NCBI RefSeq assembly: GCF_033807575.1
Contig: NC_084727.1
Span: 3,844,001-3,908,000 of the forward strand
Direction: 5' to 3'
Length of the DNA stretch: 64,000 bases
Source: Cydia pomonella
Taxonomy: Eukaryota > Arthropoda > Insecta > Lepidoptera > Tortricidae
Within the stretch, counting starts at the first letter, position 1. Each line of letters opens with the position of its first letter. Below are positions 60,001 through 64,000 of the stretch, piece after piece. The translations under genes were made by a program, and so were the position numbers. The notes under the pieces are model-generated. The model was not told the DNA's origin, did no database searches, and was given only the letters and a program-made list of their open reading frames with translations.

Positions 60001-62080
60001 GCTACGCACCGGCTAAAAGCTTGGTTGTTTGAAGCATACTTGTATTACGTTAACCTTTTGAACGCCAGACGGCGAAGGAATTATGCCGTGCTGCGGACGC
60101 CAGGCGACCGCGCCTACCCTTACGTATTCACTTGGGTTCTATTGCCTAGGTAATTAAGGTGATGACATTTTGATTAAAACACAAAAAATGAAAAATGTTT
60201 TACTTGTTAATAATACAGGGTTTAATTGTAAAGGTTGGAGTCTTCTAGTAAGTATAAAATACCTGTGACAGAAGACCCCGCTCTTTCATAACAACACGTG
60301 TAGAACTTAATTAACAAATATAAACAACAAGCAGTTTTGCTGACTAAAAAGAACAAATATAACTATCTTGATATTTATAATATCAATACATTTAATTTTA
60401 CTAATACATTTAACTACAAATATCTCAATTCTGCAATGGAATTCCGCTTGGTGCCTGTAGTGTCCCTAGGATACCCAGAAGTTTAGGATTAGAGTTACTA
60501 CGGGACTTGGCTCCAACGCGCACCACCACTCCTGTCAACGCCCGATGAGGAACTGTCTACCCTCACCTGCGTTAGGTGTGACGTATGCGCCAGAAATAAG
60601 ACAGCAACAAGTGCCCATAGAATGAAATGAAGTACATAGAAATACCTATCTAATGGCCTAATTCTCAACTCTGTTGGTTTTTGGACTAGCGGAACAGAGA
60701 AAATAACCAATGCGTACCCTCCTTTATATTTCTGTATGGTGCGGAAACCTAGACTCGGCGAGTACTCGTAGTAAGCATTGATGCATTTGAGATGTGGTGT
60801 GGTGTTGGCGCAAGATTCCATGAACGGCGCGCCGCACCAATGCGTCAATCCTGAAGGAATTAAGTCTTGTGCCACTTACCATTATCAACCATGTTATAAA
60901 GGTAATATGCATTATTTCGTCCCTAGAACAATACTTTTCTCAGTGTCAACAGAATGTCAAAAATATTTGGTAGATTTGCGAGATCTCGCAATATACTGAG
61001 ATCTTGCGAGATTGGACCTCTTGAATCTTGCTAATACCGAGATCAATGATTATGCTGTAAGATTGCACTCCCTAAAAGATCCTTATCAAGATAAGATTTA
61101 AAAAATATGATTTTAACATTTTAAAAAACATTGAATTCTGTTTGAATTATAATATAACAACCAAATTCTTATTACCTCCTTGGTATCAAAATGTTCGATT
61201 TAGTATAAAATTACCTAATATTTTACCATTTCAAGAAGAATACAAGGTTCAAGTGATAAAAGGGGAATTTAGAGGATTAATTAGACAGCGTACGCCATTA
61301 TTTAAGCACTTAGCGTTATTGGCGGGACAATAACGAACGACGTTCTTGTCGCTTGCAGAGTTATAACTTATAATAAGTGCGTGCGTTTATAATATAAATG
61401 ACAAAGCGCATACAGCGCATGTGTAAACAACTATGTACGAAAACTGCACCAAAAAACACTACCACATGGCATAACAAAGCTCCTCACAAATTGTTCATTC
61501 TTTTTTAGGATTTGCCAGCGAGTACACAAAATTCTGCACCTTGACTGAAGAAGATGAATCAATAGCCTTCAAGTGCAATGTTTGCGACAAGAATTTCAAG
61601 AGTAAGATGCTTTTCCGCCAGCACTTCTTAAAAGTACATCTAAAGTTAACGAAGAAGAGGATCCCTTGTGTCATATGCAAAGTGCAGGTGTCTCCCTATT
61701 TGAAGTACAGGCATATGGAAGAGGCCCACGGTTGGAAGGCCATTACATGTGGTGCGTGCGGAAAAAAATTCCCGTTCCAGAACAGACTTGAATGGCATCA
61801 AAGAGTTCATCACATGGGCGAAAAGGATTATAAATGCGAAAACTGCGACATGGCTTTCAGTACTCGGCAGAGACTCCTAAGGCATTCTGCTAAACATTCC
61901 AATGAAAGGCCCTATATATGCGAGTACTGTTTTAAGCCGTACAAGACTGCGAAGGCTCTTAATGCTCACACGAAGAATCACTCTGATGAAGCAAGATATA
62001 CTTGCGGAATATGCGCTGATACGTTTGTGACGAATGGAAGTTTGAAGTACCACATGCATCAGGAACATCAATGCTCATAA
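24305..62080 (+). CDS. ZAD gene B: shared ZAD and linker exons plus nine candidate zinc-finger last exons
   Basis: Shared exons are 24305-24448, 25580-25730, 30113-30148, 30666-30737, 31909-32075 and 34521-34572 (622 nt, 207 codons plus one base). Exons 1-2 encode the ZAD: LCRCC near residue 12, ICESC near residue 64, then VARLRDASNFKRQVQDCEE. Exons 3-4 are short and acidic (GFAVKDEPCESD; SVEEDEDDDD). Exon 5 is acidic, then Lys/Pro-rich (KAKAKPKPKPKKAP), which could act as a nuclear signal or a non-specific DNA contact. Exon 6 ends EKKK plus the first base of a Gly codon. Nine downstream exons all accept in this phase: 42898-43484, 46389-46966, 47443-48008, 50671-51266, 51935-52734, 53389-54002, 54771-55369, 58730-59298 and 61509-62080. 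Each completes Gly, stays open and ends in its own stop, predicting isoforms of 395 to 473 aa. ZAD-C2H2 proteins are known to dimerise and bind DNA. The one-of-nine splicing model is inferred. Confidence 0.8.
24449..25579 (+). other. ZAD gene B intron 1
   Basis: The intron splits the ZAD between its two Cys pairs in phase 0, as in ZAD gene A and the left-edge gene. It contains a TTAA-flanked short element at 25126-25224 (ttaactctttgtctgcc...attcaaagggttaa). Nothing else is recognised. Confidence 0.55.
25830..26005 (-). mobile_element. LINE RNase-H tail, downstream half
   Basis: The minus strand encodes LAEYRAQYLSSPGSLPEVVG then NIKGRLGFLVELGW. This is the C-terminal end of a Jockey/R1-group LINE with RNase H. 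The matching upstream half is at 28851-29010. Confidence 0.75.
26820..26966 (+). mobile_element. SINE-like copy with poly(A) tail
   Basis: The block gggtcggcaacgcgcatgta...ggcgggccgtatgcttgttt ends in 'gccaccgacgtagtat' followed by about 20 A residues. A longer copy in reverse lies at 30308-30645. The poly(A) tail shows that it was retroposed. Confidence 0.75.
27245..27484 (+). mobile_element. LINE C-terminal remnant (RTE-like tail)
   Basis: The plus strand reads HHLERMGEDRAVRRVYVVHP, then GGKRPSGRPRYRWSDEVLKDL and WHEVAQDRAEWRSLASEVK. This pattern (GRP-x-RW-x-D-E-V...A-x-DR-x-x-WR) is typical of LINE-encoded tails. A (gta)n microsatellite follows the stop. Confidence 0.7.
28851..29010 (-). 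mobile_element. LINE RNase-H tail, upstream half
   Basis: The minus strand encodes APLNKHLLTLRVTDSPLCRA, then CMEAEETAAHVILECPA. This is the Cys/His tail region found after RNase H in Jockey/R1-type LINEs. The frame is continuous with the fragment at 25830-26005 apart from the inserted element. Confidence 0.75.
30149..30665 (+). other. ZAD gene B intron 3, mostly a reversed SINE-like copy
   Basis: Bases 30308-30645 are a minus-oriented copy of the SINE-like repeat at 26820-26966 with a longer 5' part (ccgtggaatgagctctccat). It ends about 20 bp upstream of the exon 4 acceptor 'tttttag', so the element borders the 3' splice signals. Confidence 0.6.
30811..30882 (-). tRNA. tRNA-like sequence, anticodon TGT (Thr-type), probably repeat-derived
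   Basis: The minus strand folds as a full 72-nt cloverleaf. The acceptor stem GTCTTGG/ACAAGAC pairs in six of seven positions. The D arm is GCTC-AGATTGCA-GAGC, the anticodon arm CTGTA-CTTGTGA-TGCAG, and the T arm GTGGG-TTCAAGA-CCCAC. The anticodon in the loop is TGT. It lies in intron 4 of gene B with no clear T-run terminator. The mismatch at the base of the acceptor stem and the repeat-rich context favour a SINE head or tRNA pseudogene over a working tRNA-Thr. Confidence 0.45.
31180..31862. mobile_element. Composite inverted-repeat element in intron 4, TA-flanked
   Basis: Outer ends aggccggttgtacacgtccg and the complement of 'cggacgtctagaaccggcct' are inverted repeats flanked by TA on both sides. 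Inside them is a second inverted pair, tatagtcgttcgatttgtag and the complement of 'caattgaacgactata'. That inner element matches the one at 57716-58117. The outer one has therefore probably been invaded by the inner one. The element ends 46 bp before exon 5. Confidence 0.65.
32076..34520 (+). other. ZAD gene B intron 5
   Basis: This interval contains LINE 3'-end-like sequence in reverse (32690-32930) and forward (33180-33250, ending caataaagaatatttactta and a cttacttac run). An inverted pair of SINE copies follows (33921-34035 minus, 34112-34375 plus). A fragment near 33700-33740 ('ttcgattccagcctggggca') recurs near 48065. No exon is seen. Confidence 0.55.
33921..34375. mobile_element. Two SINE copies in inverted orientation
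   Basis: A 3' part of the SINE in minus orientation (33921-34035) faces a nearly complete plus copy (34112-34375) that has a degraded B box ('attcaaatactgg'). Transcripts of this intron could pair the two copies into a long hairpin. Confidence 0.7.
35263..35453. mobile_element. piggyBac-like MITE, second copy
   Basis: It is the reverse of the element at 9680-9862. The right end is gcgttcaaaagg followed by TTAA. The inner string ggttactttgacagcgtctg matches in the opposite direction. The left flanking TTAA is lost. Confidence 0.65.
35573..35706. mobile_element. MITE with 'gcagtcgccatcag' ends
   Basis: Outer arms (gtgcagtcgccatca / tgatggcgactgtgc) and inner arms (ccgaggtgctcaaaaatatc / gatatttatgagcacctcgg) make almost the whole element a hairpin. 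It is a sister of 16372-16516. Confidence 0.8.
35853..35981. mobile_element. Hairpin MITE, second copy of the 9355-9486 family
   Basis: Arms 'cccttattcat' and 'atgaataaggg' enclose 'gttacgatgccgctaataat' and 'cgattattggcgccgtcgta', as in the copy in Spc24 intron 4. Confidence 0.8.
36006..36242 (+). other. Unassigned open frame in intron 6
   Basis: The frame reads MQLNQELEYIKSDCEKELIF, then a Gly/Asn turn, an Arg/Thr-rich part and a Ser run, and stops at TGA. It could be a fragment of a LINE ORF1 or another retroposed gene. I do not recognise it, and no splice borders in gene B phase are evident. Confidence 0.2.
37379..37834. mobile_element. hAT-like element, 456 bp, 8-bp target duplication
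   Basis: Ends cagtgttgtcacat and the exact complement atgtgacaacactg are inverted repeats beginning with CAG-x-G, typical of hAT elements. An exact 8-bp duplication, ctgccgag, flanks it at 37371-37378 and 37835-37842. The interior repeats 'aggtagat' words. There is no transposase. Confidence 0.85.
38256..39585 (+). repeat. 'gggttccgtaccc' element expanded by an internal tandem array (about 290-bp unit)
   Basis: The outer ends are gggttccgtagccaaatggc and 'cgcgagtccgactcgcacttgg', as in the 190-bp copy at 10925-11112. The centre contains three full units and one partial unit starting near 38489, 38777, 39062 and 39350. Each unit runs from 'catacgtgtggggtat' through 'gcgcgagagaca', a C-run and 'aacgagatctag' to 'tttaatacgtc'. 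Units are very similar, with length change mainly in A/T and C runs. Confidence 0.85.
40617..41071 (+). repeat. Two-copy tandem duplication, about 225-bp unit
   Basis: Both copies run from accagatggtgtggctactat through 'ttactactacgcttggtaca' to gggttccgtacccaaagggt and 'aaaacggcggct'. They differ by small indels. Each copy ends in a stub of the 'gggttccgtaccc' element. Confidence 0.85.
41402..41561. mobile_element. hAT-like MITE, 160 bp
   Basis: Ends cagaggcgtattta and the complement of 'taaatacgccgctg' form a 14-bp inverted repeat with one mismatch. Flanks attacaac and aatacaac match at seven of eight positions, consistent with an aged 8-bp target duplication. Confidence 0.7.
42898..43484 (+). 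CDS. ZAD gene B cassette A: six C2H2 fingers, most divergent
   Basis: The acceptor ttctgtcttcag (the only CAG among the nine) opens (G)VKAPRAPKFRLRDDDFKKEG. Fingers begin CTRC, CQFC, CNAC, CEFC, CKFC and CSVC. The first three and the last have H-x4-H spacing. It lacks the one-residue-short second finger and the 'APTC' string shared by cassettes B to I, so it branched first or has another function. It ends HPEVNF, then TAG. The predicted isoform is 402 aa. As the most proximal cassette with the strongest-looking acceptor, it is the likely default last exon. Confidence 0.87.
44146..44296. mobile_element. Inverted-repeat MITE, family of 2974-3088
   Basis: Arms cgaattcgagccaatcgtgc and gcacgattggctcgtcgaat enclose 'taacgcaactagttgcgctc'. 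It is flanked by sequence close to that around the left copy ('tactggccccattctta' versus 'aagaatggggccagta' inverted). Confidence 0.75.
44725..44846. mobile_element. Near-perfect long inverted repeat (MITE)
   Basis: The left arm begins ggggcccgctgattaccagt and continues 'tcgccggacaatatcggcctgt'. The right arm is complementary with only a few mismatches, around a short loop near 'aaaagctgacgatcgcga'. The length is 122 bp with no ORF. Confidence 0.85.
46389..46966 (+). CDS. ZAD gene B cassette B: six C2H2 fingers
   Basis: The acceptor tgtttcttttctag opens (G)RPPRANYYTLTPDNKYACN. Fingers begin CNEC, CPHC, CGVC, CKMC, CDEC and CPVC. The second is one residue short (CPHC, 11 residues, then HLEEAH). 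It is followed by the family string GIPAPTCGVC and the linker VHMGEK. The last finger, CPVCDKAFVQKSTLKQH, has the conserved VQ..S/T.L helix. It ends HHTR then TAA, with AATAAA at 47280-47285. The predicted isoform is 399 aa. Confidence 0.87.
47280..47285 (+). terminator. Candidate poly(A) signal for cassette B
   Basis: AATAAA lies 314 bases after the cassette B stop and before the cassette C acceptor. A dedicated poly(A) signal fits an alternative last exon. Confidence 0.5.
47443..48008 (+). CDS. ZAD gene B cassette C: six C2H2 fingers
   Basis: The acceptor cgttcttttctag opens (G)PNNNFTLTLEDDGSETYTC. Fingers begin CDEC, CYLC (short, then HLETVH), CGAC, CEVC, CTFC and CPVC. It shares the strings GWPAPSCGAC and DHMGEKSHTC. 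Finger 5 (FRWRNNLKTH) is nearly the same as in cassettes B and D. It ends RHPDTS then TAA. AATAAA lies at 48162-48167. The predicted isoform is 395 aa, the shortest. Only 476 bp separate it from cassette B. Confidence 0.87.
48009..50670 (+). other. Spacer between cassettes C and D
   Basis: The spacer contains AATAAA at 48162, a small palindromic element at 48515-48578 (taacatttacacactagaca and its complement) and a LINE 3' fragment in minus orientation (49720-50214). Bases 48600-49700 show nothing identifiable. Confidence 0.55.
49720..50214 (-). mobile_element. LINE 3' fragment, minus strand
   Basis: The minus strand encodes an RT C-terminal tail (YIPRSRTAYARNGFIGRACR, MYDDKF...DIFS). The 3' UTR contains the block 'tttagaaacaaacagtctct', which recurs in the same orientation at 56930-57080. 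Confidence 0.65.
50671..51266 (+). CDS. ZAD gene B cassette D: six C2H2 fingers
   Basis: The acceptor attcttttttag opens (G)EEMEHANKERKAVCEITQN. Fingers begin CLTC, CKIC (short, then HLETAH), CNIC, CDIC, CDVC and CPHC. Shared strings are GRPAPTCNIC and THMGERNHKC. Finger 5 (FRWKKNLASH) is close to those of cassettes B and C. It ends KRHPTNVL, TAA, with AATAAA only 3 bases further (51270-51275), so the 3' UTR can be extremely short. The predicted isoform is 405 aa. Confidence 0.87.
51935..52734 (+). CDS. ZAD gene B cassette E: eight C2H2 fingers, longest
   Basis: The acceptor tctttctcttctag opens (G)LNREEVSKEYAQFCKVLVT. Fingers begin CTLC, CVIC (short, then HMEERH), CPDC, CEKC, CDQC, CNEC, CQFC and CPVC. 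The two extra fingers lie between the usual fourth and last. Fingers 5 and 7 share CxxCxKAFKT, which suggests internal duplication of a finger pair. It has GWHAPTCPDC as in the other cassettes but VHNRLENLTY in place of the HMGEK linker. It ends VETEKQPI then TAA. The predicted isoform is 473 aa. Confidence 0.87.
52735..53388 (+). other. Spacer between cassettes E and F
   Basis: AT-rich, with short direct repeats (aactgttaagtttcagagat words near 53040-53095) and an AATAAA near 53302. No gene or recognisable element. Confidence 0.5.
53389..54002 (+). CDS. ZAD gene B cassette F: six C2H2 fingers
   Basis: The acceptor cttattctattctag opens (G)LPSNLKPDVSQFYEVKNMK. Fingers begin CTIC, CVIC (short), CNAC, CEHC, CEYC and CSVC. 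Its second finger has lost one further residue (HMEEHGW where sisters have HMEERHGW or HMEQQHGW), giving H-x3-H. The linker FHMGEKNYKC is conserved. Fingers 4-5 (NLKNLKQH, SAKYLRLH) are close to cassette G. It ends IIKHLGS then TAA. The predicted isoform is 411 aa. Confidence 0.87.
54003..54770 (+). other. Spacer between cassettes F and G
   Basis: It includes a decayed relative of the 'gttcaaaaggtt' piggyBac-like element (54289-54440) and an (at)n microsatellite near 54676. No gene. Confidence 0.5.
54771..55369 (+). CDS. ZAD gene B cassette G: six C2H2 fingers
   Basis: The acceptor gtccttctattctag opens (G)KPPGSKPKREVAEYCDVKD. Fingers begin CSIC, CVLC (short, then HMEQQH), CDAC, CEQC, CQFC and CPVC. 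Strings GWKAPTCDAC and YHMGEKNHTC are family-typical. Fingers 4-5 resemble cassette F, and the last (FVQTASLKYH) resembles cassettes A and C. It ends RHPDYIR then TAG. The predicted isoform is 406 aa. No AATAAA is seen soon after the stop. Confidence 0.87.
55470..56120 (+). mobile_element. RTE-like LINE 5' fragment with partial endonuclease
   Basis: The 5' part has 'cgtgggtgtcgtaactgtcg'. The coding part then reads NVDIAALQETRIEDEGSLRE, then ANYTFYWKGK and REHGVGFAVR. That is the start of an apurinic-like endonuclease (LQET motif). It breaks off before the rest of the endonuclease and RT. Confidence 0.8.
56610..56872 (+). mobile_element. tRNA-derived SINE copy
   Basis: Head ggtctggcctagtgggtagt, B box ggttcaaatcc, body and 'acttagtcaatttgtgtaat' tail with (ttat)n end. 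It is close in sequence to 16639-16888. Confidence 0.8.
57716..58117. mobile_element. Inverted-repeat element, 'tatag.cgtt.gatttgtagct' family
   Basis: Ends tatagccgtttgatttgtag and the complement of 'ctacaaatcgaacgactata' are inverted repeats. The site in the I block (near 61174) reads straight from 'cttatta' to 'cctccttgg' without it. The same family forms the inner element at 31180-31862. Its right part plus flank (130 bp) is duplicated in tandem to 58302. Confidence 0.75.
58730..59298 (+). CDS. ZAD gene B cassette H: six C2H2 fingers, recent duplicate of I
   Basis: The acceptor gttcattcttttttag opens (G)LASEYIKFCTLIEEDESIA. Fingers begin CNIC, CAIC (short, then HMEEVH), CGAC, CENC, CEYC and CGIC. 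It differs from cassette I mainly in fingers 1-2 and the last helix (VTNGILKYH versus VTNGSLKYH). Fingers 3-5 are almost the same, with one K/E change in the linker. The usual VQ of the last finger is replaced by VT in both H and I. It ends HQAHQC then TGA. AATAAA is at 59743-59748. The predicted isoform is 396 aa. Confidence 0.87.
59470..59637. mobile_element. Harbinger-like MITE with TTA target duplication
   Basis: Ends gggcctacgctagctg and the complement of 'cagctagcgtaggccc' are inverted repeats, flanked by TTA at 59467-59469 and 59638-59640. The sister block I keeps the empty site (tttattatgg at 62116-62125) with a single TTA. This proves the boundaries and shows that the insertion came after the duplication. 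A 3-bp TTA/TWA duplication fits the PIF/Harbinger superfamily. Confidence 0.9.
59743..59748 (+). terminator. Candidate poly(A) signal for cassette H
   Basis: AATAAA sits in a segment conserved between blocks H and I (acaataaattgtcttg), 445 bases after the cassette H stop, with the MITE in between. Confidence 0.5.
59854..59920. repeat. Perfect 27-bp hairpin, 13-nt loop
   Basis: Arms 59854-59880 and 59894-59920 are exactly complementary (the inner part is cgatcctgcctgtgatcttgg). Block I has only the right arm (near 62710-62733), so the left arm was created in block H by an inverted copy. Confidence 0.9.
60691..61079. other. Junction between duplicate blocks H and I
   Basis: Non-duplicated sequence. 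The minus ORF 60498-60875 overlaps it and the end of block H and has no recognised domain. A small inverted string 'gcgagatctcgc...gagatcttgcgag' lies near 60979-61006. No gene supported. Confidence 0.5.
61509..62080 (+). CDS. ZAD gene B cassette I: six C2H2 fingers, most distal
   Basis: The acceptor (gttcattcttttttag, same as in H) opens (G)FASEYTKFCTLTEEDESIA. Fingers begin CNVC, CVIC (short, then HMEEAH), CGAC, CENC, CEYC and CGIC. It has the family string GWKAITCGAC and linker HHMGEKDYKC. It ends HQEHQCS then TAA, with AATAAA at 62596-62601. The predicted isoform is 397 aa, and its use requires skipping 26.9 kb from exon 6. The frame is intact, so it is not an obvious pseudo-exon. Confidence 0.87.
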
Positions 62081-62595
62081 TCATTCGTCCAATATTTTGA
62101 AATGCTTTTTGCTGTTTATTATGGAACTAAAGTACCTTCACCATAATTGCATGTTCATTTATGAAGCATTATCAATACTCAATATTTTATTGCAAATTCA
62201 CAAAGTGGTTGTACAGGTGGTAAATTATGAAGCTAGGTCTTTGTGAGCCCTGTTGGGCACTGCAATACGATTAAGTATTTACAATTCCAAGGAGAAGAGA
62301 ATTTGTGATTAAGTATCTTATAAACAATAATAATTAGCAAATATACCTACGATAAAATAAAAATTAAATTTATGTCAAAAGTAGACTTCGTATCAAAAGT
62401 TTTAATTTCAATGTCATATGTCATTTATTATTATATTATCAAGGATACATAATCTATAGGTATTATTGAATAATAATCTGTCATTAAAAAATCGCTTAGT
62501 GTATAATATGTCTTATCTAACAACAACTATTTAATTCTGATTCTGTATTACTATTGTGTACTATGCTATTGCTTATTCTGTAATTTTAAAACTAC

Positions 62596-62601
62596 AATAA
62601 A
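62596..62601 (+). terminator. Candidate poly(A) signal for cassette I
   Basis: AATAAA in the same conserved context as in block H, 516 bases after the stop. Confidence 0.5.
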
Positions 62602-63110
62602 TTGTCTTGGACTGTAATGGTATTTGTTCATTTATGAAACATGTAACAAGCACTTTCGGCCGTTGAGAGCATCTTCGGTTTTTTGCATTGAATGAAGACT
62701 TAAAATTCACCAAGATCACAGGCAGGATCGAACAAATGTTGTTTTTTAGGAGAACTTAGTAGGTCTACCTCAACCGTTTAGATGATGCGGTTGGCAAAAT
62801 GTTAGTATGGTTAGCTACGCACCGCCTAAAAGCTTGGTTGTCTGAAGCTGACTTGTATTACATTAACCTTTTGAACGCCAGACGGCGAAGGAATATGCCA
62901 TGCTCAGGACGCCAGGCGAAAGCGTCTACCCTTACTTACGTACTTACTTGGGCTCTATTGCCTAGGTAATTAGGGTGATGACATTTTGATTAAAATACAA
63001 ATATCCCAGTTCTGCAATGGAATTCCCCTTGGTGCCTATAGAACGAAATGAAGTACATAAAAATACCTATCTAATGGCCGAATTCTCAACTCTGTTGGTT
63101 TTTGGACCAT

Positions 63111-64000
63111 TTTGACGCATAGTCGTTTCAATATGTAAACTAGTTTTAGTCCCAAAACTCACCTACCTACTACCAGAAAATCATCGCGGAACTTCTGCCT
63201 TAGATAAGTGGTAGACCTATTTACTTAGGAAACTAGTTCTGCGCCGTAATGAATAATGACATTAATGACGGTTCATAGATAGATCGCTTTTAAAAACTCA
63301 CCCGGAATCCCAGATGGTCTCCAATTTAGGACAAATGTGGGAAAACACAGACGGAACACAGCCAGTGGATATTCTCACTTCAATATTTTTCTCGCTTCTT
63401 ATGTGTTTTAACTATCTTGTGACAATTATTCGCAATGTTTTTCCCACAGACGACTTCTTATCATAATCACTAGAATATTTCAATCTCTCTGAGTTACCCA
63501 GCGGGTACTGGTCCTAAAGAGATCGAAGCATTTACCAGACCTAATAAGTATTAGAGCAGACAATTGAATAAATGCGGAAACTACACCAAATTTGCTGGTT
63601 ATCCGTGTTATTCCCCCAATAATTGGCAGGCACGCGGGTGCCTTCTGCGGCGTGTGTACAGTTCAGCGCAGTAGTCTCGTTGAAGTTGAAAAGCGCTCAG
63701 ACTTCCTGCTCGAACTGTAGACACAGCGTCTTGTTCGAACGCATTGCAAACTGACTCTGCCTCTGACTGTACACCTGATTCATATGACGCAACTAATCTT
63801 GCACATAATGTTGCACACATACACGATCGAATAGCCCTGTTGTTATTGCACGTGGGCTTAATGACAGTGAGGGTGATGACAGGTGACGGGGTGCAGATGT
63901 GAGTTAGCCTATGAATACTGATCCATATATTTGGACTTCTAATAAGCGTATCTACGTTAGGGAGTGTAATCTTGCAGCATAATCATCAATCTCCATATTT
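63111..64000. other. Right-edge region, no gene seen
   Basis: No finger motif, splice-phase cassette or recognised repeat appears. The minus ORF 63608-63820 has no domain. Further cassettes could lie beyond the window. Confidence 0.5.

Larger units (their letters stand above)
57600..60690 (+). repeat. Segmental duplicate block H (sister of 61080-63110)
   Basis: Homology to the I block covers the 5' flank (aaaattacctaata...accatttca), the whole cassette, the AATAAA region, the 'caagcactttcgg' segment and the 'caattctgcaatggaattcc' segment. The H block is about 1 kb longer because of later insertions: 57716-58117, a 130-bp tandem duplication of its end (58043-58172/58173-58302), the MITE 59470-59637 and a hairpin arm at 59854. 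Confidence 0.85.
61080..63110 (+). repeat. Segmental duplicate block I (sister of 57600-60690)
   Basis: This is the shorter sister block, lacking the four later insertions of block H. It retains empty sites for two of them. Homology ends near 'tctgttggtttttggacca' at about 63110. Confidence 0.85.

Noticed and set aside
60498..60875. 125-aa minus ORF with a hydrophobic segment
   Set aside because: The end of duplicate block H overlaps it, the frame is not preserved in block I, and no family is recognised.
42898..62080. Nine independent zinc-finger genes instead of one
   Set aside because: None of the exons starts with a convincing ATG before its first finger, and all share the same entry phase, Gly codon and acceptor style. 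A single gene with alternative last exons explains more, though expression data are needed.
63608..63820. 70-aa minus ORF at the right edge
   Set aside because: No domain and no splice or promoter support.

Overview
This is an AT-rich, intron-containing eukaryotic window packed with transposable elements. The repeat mix points to an insect, most likely a moth or butterfly: tRNA-derived SINEs with a GGTTCAAATCC B box, RTE- and Jockey/CR1-like LINE pieces, many short inverted-repeat elements, and the element that starts 'gggttccgtacccaaaggg'. The gene content agrees, with ZAD-type zinc-finger genes, which are an insect-expanded family. No species can be named from the sequence alone.

Layout, left to right. 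(1) 1944-3292, minus strand: the two exons of a ZAD domain from a gene that continues off the left edge. (2) 7035-10375, plus: a complete five-exon gene for the kinetochore protein Spc24 (168 aa). (3) 11488-13636, minus: a complete two-exon CYTH-domain protein (174 aa), convergent with Spc24. (4) 14237-21475, plus: 'ZAD gene A', with four shared exons and two alternative last exons carrying 9 and 10 C2H2 fingers. It starts head to head with the CYTH gene. (5) 21576-23545, plus: a 5'-truncated non-LTR retrotransposon with a long open reverse-transcriptase frame. (6) 24305-62080, plus: 'ZAD gene B', with six shared exons (207 aa: ZAD, acidic linker, Lys/Pro-rich basic segment) followed by nine candidate last exons (cassettes A to I here). 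Each cassette has its own acceptor, six to eight C2H2 fingers and its own stop. All nine acceptors are in the same phase and complete the same split Gly codon.

The main discovery candidate is gene B. It looks like one ZAD/linker module that could be spliced to any of nine tandem zinc-finger cassettes, giving up to nine DNA-binding proteins with one shared dimerisation domain. Gene A is a smaller version of the same design. Alternative 3' zinc-finger exons on a shared 5' dimerisation domain are known from Drosophila lola and mod(mdg4), which use BTB domains. I do not recognise a described ZAD counterpart, but I could not search for one. Joining of the cassettes is inferred from splice phase and homology, not observed. 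Cassettes H and I are a recent segmental duplication, and the array may continue past base 64000.

Introns and spacers are mostly mobile-element debris. Several insertions have clear boundaries: hAT-like elements with 8-bp target duplications, TTAA-flanked piggyBac-like elements, and a TTA-flanked Harbinger-like element whose empty site survives in the sister duplicate.
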